Assembly (NCBI GenBank): GCA_030432235.1
Contig: JAUIHT010000004.1
Coordinates: 62,001-126,000 of the forward strand
Source of the DNA: Verrucomicrobiia bacterium
GTDB taxonomy: Bacteria > Verrucomicrobiota > Verrucomicrobiia > Opitutales > Cerasicoccaceae
Reading direction: 5' to 3'
DNA: 64,000 nt
In this document: piece by piece, positions 53,281 to 61,339 of the stretch
Numbering within the stretch: the first letter of the stretch is position 1
Layout of the letters: the number at the start of each line of letters is the position of its first letter
Notes under the pieces: generated by a model
What the model saw: the letters and a program-made list of their open reading frames with translations, nothing else
The model's database searches: none
Told to the model about the DNA's origin: nothing
Program-made: the position numbers and the translations under genes

Positions 53281-54261
53281 CTAAAATTTAGCCACATACG
53301 CCGCCTCCAGGCGCTTTTGCTCATCTTTTTCCAATGAAGAAATCAGGCCGCAATCCTGCATGCCCTCTGAAATCCATTTCATGTCAGATGGGCTGGCTGT
53401 ACCATCCTTCCCGCCACAGAATTGAATAACCGGCACGCTTGAGACGCTCTCGCCGTTGCCGCGGTCGAACTCCCCACGCAAGGTGCGTTCGAGCCCCTGA
53501 GCGGCGGCCCCCAGCACGGAAGTCTTACGCATTTTCCGGGCAACGGCCGCGATATTCTTAGGATTGGCGCAGTATGCGCAGGCTTTGTGAAGCGCGGTGG
53601 TTAGGGCCTTGTAGCTCTGAGGATCCTCCTCCACCCGGTCACGCCGGGCCAAAAGCACCTTTTCCGGATGTCCAGGCTGGATTTCATTGCTGAGAGCGGG
53701 GCACCAGCCCAGTTGTTCGCGGACGGCCAGGCTGTTCCAGGGCTCGCCCACACAATAGCCGTCCAGGGTACGCGCACGTAGATTTCTCGTCGCCTGACCC
53801 GGAGGCACCACGACGATGCGCACGTCGCGGTCCGGATCGACCCCGACCTGACGCAGCCAGGAGCGCAGCAGGAAATGATGAGTCGAGTCGAGGCTGACAA
53901 CCCCGAACGTGTAGCGACTCTTCCCGCGCGAGGAGCGCACTTCCTGGCGGAATTCATCGGTCGTGCTGACGCCGCGCTCCCTGAAGGAGGTCGACAGGGT
54001 GATGGCATTGCCCAGTCGACTCGTCACCAGCAGTGCCACGGCCGGAGTGGTGGCGATATTCAGCCCCATGCTGAGGCTTAAGGACATGGGCGCGAGTGCA
54101 TGGGCCGCATCCAGCTGGCCGTAGGCGATTTTGTGTTTGATGGAGGCCCAGCCCAGCTCCCAGGACAGATGAACCTTCAGGCCAGCCTCCGCGTAGTATC
54201 CCAGCTCACCGGCCAGGATGTATGGGGCCGCATCCGCCAAACGCACCAACCCAATCCTCAT
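53281..54261 (-). CDS. Cytoplasmic NrtA-like nitrate sensor (NasS-like)
   Basis: From the ATG at 54261 the product is 326 residues (a start at 54315 would add 18 residues of low-complexity sequence). It has the NrtA/NasS ligand-binding fold, RIGLVRLADAAPYILAGELG, DAAHALAPMSLSLSMG and [15 protein letters not shown], but no signal peptide, so it is cytoplasmic like NasS, a nitrate sensor that controls the antiterminator NasT. No NasT/ANTAR gene lies nearby; instead a LysR gene is divergent from it. It may sense nitrate and modulate that regulator. A periplasmic role by an unusual export route is less likely. Confidence 0.82.
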   Translation of the reverse strand: MRIGLVRLADAAPYILAGELGYYAEAGLKVHLSWELGWASIKHKIAYGQLDAAHALAPMSLSLSMGLNIATTPAVALLVTSRLGNAITLSTSFRERGVSTTDEFRQEVRSSRGKSRYTFGVVSLDSTHHFLLRSWLRQVGVDPDRDVRIVVVPPGQATRNLRARTLDGYCVGEPWNSLAVREQLGWCPALSNEIQPGHPEKVLLARRDRVEEDPQSYKALTTALHKACAYCANPKNIAAVARKMRKTSVLGAAAQGLERTLRGEFDRGNGESVSSVPVIQFCGGKDGTASPSDMKWISEGMQDCGLISSLEKDEQKRLEAAYVAKF

Positions 54262-54366
54262 GGGTATCTCGCTACCAGCCTGCTTGGAAGATGTGGAATG
54301 CCGTCTGCTATTCATTCAATCAGTACCGGCACCAATGCCAATGCCCAGCAAACATTAGCCTTTATC

Positions 54367-55308
54367 ATGCCAGCGAGCAACCGTTTCGACCCTCTGGACA
54401 GTCGGCAGCTACTCACCGCGGTGACTTTGGCTCGCACGCGCAGCTTTACCGAGGCGGCGAAGGAGTTGGGCCTTACGCAATCCGCCGTCAGCCACTCGCT
54501 GAAATCGCTGGAGACCCAGCTCGGTCAGTCGATTTTCGAGCGCAATGGGCGGCAGGTACGTCCCACGCATAATGGAGAGTATTTTCTTCGTGAGGCCATG
54601 GAGATTCTTCATCGCATGCAGAACATACGGGAGAGACTGGCTCAGCAGGATACCTGGAGCGGTGGACGCATACGGGTCGGGGCGGAGCCTTCCTGCGCCT
54701 ACATCCTGCTTCCGCAGGTACTGCGCGAGTTCAAGCAGAGCTTCCCGCGTTGTTCCATCACGATAAAGCCGGATAGCCAGGAGGCCAATCTGGAGGCACT
54801 GGGACATGGGGAGCTGGATGTGGTCCTGGCGCTGACTCCCACGGAAAACACGCCGACCTGTCAGAGCCTGGACTGGTTCACCGATGAGCTGGCGGTTATC
54901 ATGCCTCCGTTTCACCCGCTGGCCCAGAAGGGCCGCCTCCTGCCCAATGACTTCCAGGGCGAGTCCATTCATCTACTGGGTAATGACCACAGTACCGACT
55001 CTCTGGTAAAAAGCTATTTTACCGAAAACGGTATACGGGCTTTGGAGTTTCTTTATGCCGGCAGCGTGGAGGTCATCAAAGAGATGGTGAAGCTGGGGCA
55101 GGGCCTTGCCTTTCTGCCCTCCTGGACCGCACGCACAGACGCGGCAGAGGGGTCGTTGGTCATCCTTCCCCTGGGTGCGGAGCCGCTGTCACGCAAGTGG
55201 TCTATTTTTCACTCGGATCGCCAGTTAAACCTGCACGAGGAGACCTTCATTGGGCTTTGCCTTGATGCGGAAAGCGCCATTTCCGAAAATCAGGTTCTGT
55301 GCTATTAG
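54367..55308 (+). CDS. LysR-family transcriptional regulator
   Basis: The ATG at 54367 is used; a longer frame reaches back into the sensor gene. The 313-residue protein has an N-terminal winged helix-turn-helix (about 5-64: LARTRSFTEAAKELGLTQSAVSHSLKSLE) and a co-inducer domain (about 92-300). It is divergent from the NasS-like gene across about 105 bases and is the nearest regulator to the nitrate operon, so it is a candidate nitrate regulator that may bind the inverted repeat upstream of nrtA. The target assignment is inference. Confidence 0.9.
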   Translation: MPASNRFDPLDSRQLLTAVTLARTRSFTEAAKELGLTQSAVSHSLKSLETQLGQSIFERNGRQVRPTHNGEYFLREAMEILHRMQNIRERLAQQDTWSGGRIRVGAEPSCAYILLPQVLREFKQSFPRCSITIKPDSQEANLEALGHGELDVVLALTPTENTPTCQSLDWFTDELAVIMPPFHPLAQKGRLLPNDFQGESIHLLGNDHSTDSLVKSYFTENGIRALEFLYAGSVEVIKEMVKLGQGLAFLPSWTARTDAAEGSLVILPLGAEPLSRKWSIFHSDRQLNLHEETFIGLCLDAESAISENQVLCY

Positions 55309-55635
55309 GGTCTAGCGTTTACTTTGCTTGCTGGTGCTCATGTTCACCAACCCACCATAGTATGCTTCCTCGCCCGCTTACGACTGAACAACGAAGCGCC
55401 CTCCCCCTGCTTTCAGTGCTGTCACAGTTAACCTGAAAGTACAGGCATCCTTCAGACAAAAGGACTACTGCAAGTGATCCTCATGACTGAAATGATTGAA
55501 ATCGTGCAATATATTTCTCTCTTTTTGAAGACCGCGAACGCCCGTTGGTAAGCGTAATTTCAATCAGTTCGACTTTTCACCAGTGCTTGGGCGGCCATGT
55601 TGACTTGGCACGTGGTATCATATCGGCCATTCGGC
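55309..55635. other. Intergenic region between convergent genes; no gene seen
   Basis: This gap separates the nitrate regulators from the sulfatase locus and is more AT-rich than the region to its left. No convincing frame, RNA gene or strong terminator hairpin is seen. Confidence 0.5.
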
Positions 55636-56952
55636 CTAGCGCGAGTTTTTGGGTGGTGGGGGTACGTTCGGGAAAGGATCGGCTGTATTCTGTATCCACT
55701 GGTCAAGATACAGGCTCATTTCCTTAAGGGCTTCAGCATAATCCGGATTCGATGCGATATTGTTTTGCTCCATAGGGTCGAAGTACAAGTCGTAAAGCAG
55801 TTCGTTTCCATCCGGTTGGTTCGAGAAGCCCAATTCGCGAAACCATTCATTGGCTGGGCCATTGTCTGCAATGCGGTAGTAAGGGGGGCCCACTCGTCGG
55901 ATATATTTGTACCTTTCTGTTCGCACAGCTCGTTGCGGGTTATGGCCTTCATACCCGTGCTCAGCAAAGATCGCCGAATGCAAGGTTTCGACCTCGCCCA
56001 GGGCCAAGGGGGTAAGCGAGCGCCCCTGAATCCATTCTGGCAGAGGGATGCCCGCGGATTCGCAAATAGTAGGATACAAGTCCAGATGTGTGACCATACC
56101 ATCGATGACTTTAGCTGCCTCGAATCCGCTACCCTCCGGACCGGCAATCATGAGCATGACCCCAATCCCGGCATCTGTCAGGTTGGCTTTAGCCCCCGGC
56201 CAGGCAATACCGTGATCGGTGGTTAGAATAATTAACGTATTCGACTTGTACCCGAGTCGCTCGATCGCATCCAGAACGGTGCCAGCTTTAGCGTCCAATC
56301 TGCGGGCTCCATCCAGGAAATTGGCCCAGTCTCGACGAGTCCGAGGCGTGTCAGGCATCCAAGCGGGCGGGCGACAGTAATTTGCCTGATTCTCACAATC
56401 ACAAGCATCCTTGTCATAAGTATACAAAAGGTCCCGGAGTTCCCCCTCTGGGACTGCGGATTTACGATGCGTCTCCACAAATCCCACAGACAGAAAGAAA
56501 GGCTTGTCGTGAGAGCGCTCAAGATACGAAACGGCGGCCTCCGGCGTTAAGGAGTGATCAACAGGCGTGCCATCTTCGTTATGGTTTAGCCAATGCTGAT
56601 AGCCGAGCTCCTCGGGCTTGGACCAGGGCGGCTTGGCCTCGTGCTGAATGCCTGCCAAAGCTGTTTCATACCCATAACTGGACAAATAGCTAGCCAGGTG
56701 ATGAGAGGGATTCTCCAAGGCATAGCCTCCGTTGACAAGGCCGTGCATCTCGCAAGTATGAGGATAAGTTCCAGTCAATAGTGCTGCACGGCTGGGCGAG
56801 CACTTCGGAGAAAGGCAAAAGGCTTGCCTGAAAAGCACGGCTTCCTCCGCAAACCCCTGAATGCAGGGGGTCTCCACCGCGTAACCGTAAGGCTGCACAA
56901 AACGCCCGGTATCATGAGAATGTATATAAACTATATTGAGTGGCTTCTTCAC
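55636..56952 (-). CDS. Sulfatase (family S1), cytoplasmic, with atypical N-terminus
   Basis: The 438-residue protein has the formylglycine site LSPKCSPSRAALLTG (Cys51, Arg55) and the downstream TTDHGIAWPGAKANL metal-binding strand, so it is an S1 sulfatase. It starts IVYIHSHDTGRFVQPYG, where most S1 enzymes have a paired-Asp strand such as ADDxR; here the metal-site position reads HSHD. There is no signal peptide, unlike the sulfatase at 19917-21491, so desulfation would occur in the cytoplasm on imported oligosaccharides. It is the last of three tandem sulfatase genes. Confidence 0.88.
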   Translation of the reverse strand: MKKPLNIVYIHSHDTGRFVQPYGYAVETPCIQGFAEEAVLFRQAFCLSPKCSPSRAALLTGTYPHTCEMHGLVNGGYALENPSHHLASYLSSYGYETALAGIQHEAKPPWSKPEELGYQHWLNHNEDGTPVDHSLTPEAAVSYLERSHDKPFFLSVGFVETHRKSAVPEGELRDLLYTYDKDACDCENQANYCRPPAWMPDTPRTRRDWANFLDGARRLDAKAGTVLDAIERLGYKSNTLIILTTDHGIAWPGAKANLTDAGIGVMLMIAGPEGSGFEAAKVIDGMVTHLDLYPTICESAGIPLPEWIQGRSLTPLALGEVETLHSAIFAEHGYEGHNPQRAVRTERYKYIRRVGPPYYRIADNGPANEWFRELGFSNQPDGNELLYDLYFDPMEQNNIASNPDYAEALKEMSLYLDQWIQNTADPFPNVPPPPKNSR

Positions 56953-57005
56953 AAGTTGTTTGAAGTTACTGAGGTTCGTACATTATCGACCATAGATGTA
57001 AGTAG

Positions 57006-58487
57006 TCAGGATTCACGTTCCAGCTCGCTGGCCCAGCGAACAGGATGGTTGGACTGTGAACGTTGAGCCGTGGGCACGCGTTCTGGCTGTCGAATCCAGG
57101 TGCGGGTCGCAAAGTCGAGTACATCACTCTGCCCGGTATCAATGAGATAATCGAAAAGTGCACTTCTAAGTGTCTCCAATGTCTCCGCTTGTGAGGCATC
57201 ATCAACGAGATTGTGTGCCTCCCGGGGATCCTCCTCCAAATCGAAGAGCTCCTCAAGATTATCAGGGGCGTTGTAGGTGTATTTATACCGACCGCTGACG
57301 CTCATGTAGAGTCCGGTTGCTGCCGGAAAAACCTGAGAAAAGACAATGCGCTCAGGGTCGGGTTGTCTCGCGATTGCCAGGAGGTCTTCGCCATCGAAGC
57401 CCTCCGGCTTATCAACCTGGGCCGCGTTCAAAATCGTAGCCGGGATATCGACCAGCGACACCGCAGTGGAACAGGAGAGACCTGCTGTGTGTTTCGCTCC
57501 AGGAGGACGGATGATGAGCGGGACTTTAGCCGACGGGTCATACATCAACTCCTTGCCAATCATCCCCCAGTCCCCGAGGAGCTCACCATGATCGGAGCTA
57601 AAAACAATCAAGGTATTCTCCAGCTGCCGAGACGCTTCCAAAGTCTCAAGAAGACGGCCTACCTGCGCGTCCACGAATGATATGCAGGCATAGTAACTTG
57701 CCTTCATCGCTCGCCAAAGCGTAGGACTCGTGGGCGGATCCATGTAGTAGCCATACAGCTGACGTTGCTTGAACACGGGCTGACGCGTTTCGTAGCCCTC
57801 CGGCAGATATGGATCGGGAAGGTCGTCCGGGTCGTAGTGCCGGCTCCAGGAATAGGGCGGGGAAAATGGTGGGTGCGGTTGAATAAAGCTGCAGTACGCG
57901 AACCATGGTCGCTCCGCTTCATGCGATTTTTGCTGGATGAAATCGATAGTCCGATCGGCTACCCACTGTGATGGGTGGTGGCTCTCGGGCAGGGGCGATG
58001 TCTGGGGCAGATAGAGCTGCTCACGCCAAGCCCCGTGAATGTCCCTTACTTGATGAAACGGAGAAGCCTGTAGAAACTGTAAGTAACTGTCTCCGGCAAT
58101 AGCGGCGGGTGATTCCTCCTGGCTCCAGCGTTCTTGAAATCCTCTGAGGGCTCCACGGTCTGGAGTAAAATGACATTTGCCAATGCCCACGGTGTCATAA
58201 CCAGCTTGTGTAAGGAGCTCGACATATGAGGGGCGACCGTCCTCCGGCATGGGAAAGGCGTTTCCCCAGCATTTGGTTTTTCCAGGATATTGACCATACT
58301 GAATGCAGGCACGAGCAGGCACGCAAACCGGAGAGGGTGAGAACGCCTGGGTAAAGTGAATGCCCTCCCCGACCAGGCGATCCAGATTCGGAGTTTCAAT
58401 GTCGGGGTTACCACAGGCCCCAATCGTGTCGAACCGCTGTTGGTCCGTAAGAATGAAAAGGATATTGAGTCGCTTGGCGGAGGACAT
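57006..58487 (-). CDS. Sulfatase (family S1), cytoplasmic
   Basis: The 493-residue protein begins LNILFILTDQQRFDTIGACG, a TDQ-type metal-binding strand, and has the formylglycine site SPSPVCVPARACIQYG (Cys55, Arg59) plus the C-terminal VFSSDHGELLGDWGMIGKELMYD. No signal peptide is visible. The sequence is closely related in layout to the next gene (58546-60000) but they are not recent duplicates. Its gene is 53 bases upstream of the third sulfatase in the same operon. The substrate is most likely a sulfated carbohydrate. Confidence 0.9.
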   Translation of the reverse strand: MSSAKRLNILFILTDQQRFDTIGACGNPDIETPNLDRLVGEGIHFTQAFSPSPVCVPARACIQYGQYPGKTKCWGNAFPMPEDGRPSYVELLTQAGYDTVGIGKCHFTPDRGALRGFQERWSQEESPAAIAGDSYLQFLQASPFHQVRDIHGAWREQLYLPQTSPLPESHHPSQWVADRTIDFIQQKSHEAERPWFAYCSFIQPHPPFSPPYSWSRHYDPDDLPDPYLPEGYETRQPVFKQRQLYGYYMDPPTSPTLWRAMKASYYACISFVDAQVGRLLETLEASRQLENTLIVFSSDHGELLGDWGMIGKELMYDPSAKVPLIIRPPGAKHTAGLSCSTAVSLVDIPATILNAAQVDKPEGFDGEDLLAIARQPDPERIVFSQVFPAATGLYMSVSGRYKYTYNAPDNLEELFDLEEDPREAHNLVDDASQAETLETLRSALFDYLIDTGQSDVLDFATRTWIRQPERVPTAQRSQSNHPVRWASELERES

Positions 58488-58545
58488 AATTAGTTACAAT
58501 TTATTAGTTTTTATTATATACTGGCCCATAGGAGTCATGCGTCAC

Positions 58546-60000
58546 TCAACAAATCGTTACTCTTAGCGGAAGCGGATCTACCGATTCCGCCATTGCATTG
58601 ACCAGGAGCTCCATCATGTCGGCTTTCAGGTTCGAGGCTTCGGCCGCTTCCCATAGATTCTCAAAACAATGAGGATCCCGAGTCAGGTCATAGAGTTCGC
58701 CGCGCTTACCGGAGCCATGCCAGGTGAGCCGCGCCCGCTCCGTTCGGATCGACTTGTCGCCGTCAGGGGTCTCCATAAAGACACTGGGCCGCGACTCGAT
58801 CGAGCGGTGCGCCATGAGGTCTTCGCCGAAACCGGAAGCCTGCATTCCCGCAGGAATATCAATCCCACACAGTAAGAGCAAAGTAGGCGCAATTTCCAGC
58901 GAAGAGAGCAAGGACTGGCAGGCAGTGCCACTTCCACCATCTGGATGCTGGAGGATGAAGGGGACGTTCATGACCTCATCAAAGTAAGCGATCTTAAACA
59001 GCATGCGATGATCACCCAGCAACTCACCATGGTCGGCACTGAACACGATAATGGTGTTCTCACGAAGGCCTTTTAATTCGAGGTCGGCCAGGATTCTTCC
59101 GATCTGGTCATCGATGTGGGATATCATGCCGTAATAGTGACTCTTAATTCGGCGCCAATCGTCTTCCTCCAGTTTGTTCATCCCGATGGCCTCGTGAGAC
59201 CCCGATGTTCGTTCAAATTTCGCACGGTAGGATTCCGGCCAATCAGCCTCTTCCCCAGGCTTCTGTCGGGGCAGCGGCATATCCTCGGGAGGGTACATGG
59301 TGTCGTAAGGCGCAGGCACGACAAAGGGATGATGCGGATGCACATAGGACACCCACATGAAAAACGGATCCTCTTCCGGATGCTTGTCCAGGAACTCAAT
59401 GGAACGGTCAGTAATCCAAGTCGTTTTACTGTGTTCCGCGGGGACCGAAGAACGCGTGCAAAGGTGCTGGGGATAAGTAAAGCTGTGAGCGTCCTTCCAG
59501 GGGTCCAGCCCATGCTTGCACAGGTAGTCACCGTAAGGTCCGGCATTGTGGTCTTCTGTCAGCGCACAAGACTCTATTCCATAAAAGGGTAAATCCCAAG
59601 GCAGTGGTTGAGGGTTGATCGCCTTCGATGTATCGACGTCATTTACCATCGAGTCCAGCTCGTCAAACTGATAGCCCCACTGAGGATGGAAGTGCATCTT
59701 TCCCGTGCCGTAAGTTCGGTAGCCAGCTTTTCGAAAGGTCTCCATCATGGTAATTTCAGACTCGGGCAAACAGACACCGTTAAGCTTTAGGCCATGCACC
59801 GAAGGATAGCGACCCGTTGCGATACTGGCCCGGCTGGGAGCGCAGGCCGGGCTAACCACGAACATACTCTCAAAGCGGCAACCAGACTCTGCAATAGAGT
59901 CAATATGGGGCGTCCGAATAACCGGATTCCCATAGCAACCAAGAGCATCTTTTCTTAGTTGGTCGCAAGTAATGAAGAGAATGTTGGGTCTTTTAGGCAT
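58546..60000 (-). CDS. Sulfatase (family S1), cytoplasmic
   Basis: From the ATG at 60000 the product is 484 residues (a start at 60042 would add 14 residues). It begins PNILFITCDQLRKDALGCYG and has the formylglycine site VSPACAPSRASIATG (Cys53, Arg57), and VFSADHGELLGDHRMLFKIAY. No signal peptide is present. Layout resembles the neighbouring sulfatase. Intergenic spacing to it is 58 bases, so the three genes probably form one operon under the regulator encoded just upstream. Confidence 0.9.
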   Translation of the reverse strand: MPKRPNILFITCDQLRKDALGCYGNPVIRTPHIDSIAESGCRFESMFVVSPACAPSRASIATGRYPSVHGLKLNGVCLPESEITMMETFRKAGYRTYGTGKMHFHPQWGYQFDELDSMVNDVDTSKAINPQPLPWDLPFYGIESCALTEDHNAGPYGDYLCKHGLDPWKDAHSFTYPQHLCTRSSVPAEHSKTTWITDRSIEFLDKHPEEDPFFMWVSYVHPHHPFVVPAPYDTMYPPEDMPLPRQKPGEEADWPESYRAKFERTSGSHEAIGMNKLEEDDWRRIKSHYYGMISHIDDQIGRILADLELKGLRENTIIVFSADHGELLGDHRMLFKIAYFDEVMNVPFILQHPDGGSGTACQSLLSSLEIAPTLLLLCGIDIPAGMQASGFGEDLMAHRSIESRPSVFMETPDGDKSIRTERARLTWHGSGKRGELYDLTRDPHCFENLWEAAEASNLKADMMELLVNAMAESVDPLPLRVTIC

Positions 60001-60131
60001 TGAAACAGGGTACTTTCGAGGCGACGCCCCGGTTATATACAAACGGAAACCTGACGCTATCTAATCGCTTGAGGCCGGGATAAATCGATATAGACCCACC
60101 AATAAGGAAAAACACATGACGCTATGCATGG

Positions 60132-61196
60132 CTAAACCTTGGCAGGCTTAATAGCTGCGGTGGATTCACCCTCGAAAAGCTCAAACTGTGTGGGGAAAAG
60201 GTTTAGCGGCCCTACCCAGCCTTTCCCCTGTCGCAGAATCCACTCCAAGCATAAATTGATATACGGGGTCGGGTCGGATATTTCCAAGCAAGTCAGGGAG
60301 TAGTATAAATAGTGCGCAAGAAGGCCATCGTTGACTGCACATATCGATAAATCCTTGCCTGGAACCAGGTTATTGTCACGCATGGCCCGCATGGCACCGG
60401 TCGCCGCAGGCTCTGTCGTGCACATGATAGCCGTCGCTGCAAAATCCTTCTTCTTAAAAGCATTCAACATGGCCGCATGACCTGCGACCATCGGGCATTT
60501 ATAGGGCTTAACCGGGAAATTATACAGTTCCCCTGGCAGCTGTCGTGCGGCTTTCCAAAGCGCCCACTGCTGTATGCGGGCTTCTGTATCTGGATTGGTC
60601 GGTTGCGTACTGAGACAGGCGATATTGCGGTGCCCCAGAGAAAACAGATAATCAAGAATCTTCTGGGTGCAATCTGCAGGAAACATCTGAATGGAAGGGA
60701 TACCCCAGGATTTCGTGTCCCGGTCCAAAGCCACAACAGGTGCCTTGGCCGTACGAATACGTTCAAAAACGAGCTCGGGAATCTCTTCGGCCAAGGGGAT
60801 GAGGAAAACGCCGGTGGGGCGATCCAACGTGGACAACACATTGGGATCGTTCCAGTGAACGTAATCTACCGGACGAACAGACAAATCGTATTGCTCGGCA
60901 CACTTTTCAATCGAAGTTCGCCACCATTCAAAATTCCCGCTCTTGTAGGCAGGAGCAAGAAAGGCAACTTGCTTGAGTCCGTTCTTACTGGGTTGCGAGT
61001 TAGTAACAAGTCGACCGTTTTCCCTGCGCAGAAGCAGGCCTTCCGTTATCAATTGCTGAACCGCCTTGCGGGCGGTGACACGGCTGACACCAATGTCTTC
61101 AGCCAGCACGCGCTCCGGAGGAATTTGTGCTACGAGATAATCTCCTCGGTGAATCCGAGTTTTCAAAATTTCTACTGCTTGACTAAATTTTGCCAT
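60132..61196 (-). CDS. GntR-type winged helix regulator with LacI-like ligand domain
   Basis: The 354-residue protein has a GntR N-terminal domain (about 5-68: PPERVLAEDIGVSRVTARKAVQQLITEGLLLRR) followed by a periplasmic-binding-protein-like domain (about 75-340, with FSLGHRNIACLSTQPTNPD typical of LacI/AraR members). Such chimeric repressors respond to sugars. It lies between the oxidoreductase and sulfatase genes and probably senses a degradation product of the target glycan. A palindrome overlaps its promoter, which suggests autoregulation. Confidence 0.87.
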   Translation of the reverse strand: MAKFSQAVEILKTRIHRGDYLVAQIPPERVLAEDIGVSRVTARKAVQQLITEGLLLRRENGRLVTNSQPSKNGLKQVAFLAPAYKSGNFEWWRTSIEKCAEQYDLSVRPVDYVHWNDPNVLSTLDRPTGVFLIPLAEEIPELVFERIRTAKAPVVALDRDTKSWGIPSIQMFPADCTQKILDYLFSLGHRNIACLSTQPTNPDTEARIQQWALWKAARQLPGELYNFPVKPYKCPMVAGHAAMLNAFKKKDFAATAIMCTTEPAATGAMRAMRDNNLVPGKDLSICAVNDGLLAHYLYYSLTCLEISDPTPYINLCLEWILRQGKGWVGPLNLFPTQFELFEGESTAAIKPAKV

Positions 61197-61201
61197 TTAA
61201 G

Positions 61202-61216
61202 ATACCAATATGGTAT
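61202..61216. promoter_or_regulatory. Palindromic operator at the GntR regulator promoter
   Basis: ATACCA-ATA-TGGTAT is a perfect 6-bp palindrome, starting 6 bases upstream of the regulator's ATG. A minus-strand TTGACA lies at 61239-61244 and a T-rich -10 at a 17-base spacing abuts the palindrome, so a bound protein would block initiation. Autorepression by the GntR protein is likely. Confidence 0.5.
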
Positions 61217-61339
61217 AAAAATGCCTTTGGTCCTACAGTGTCAATGCCTTTACGCGTTCCTTTTGTTTTTTCTAGTTTCTATTAAACCTGCCCCTCCCTG
61301 GTCATTACTAATACTTCAGATAGGCAAGGGGTGCGGGAT

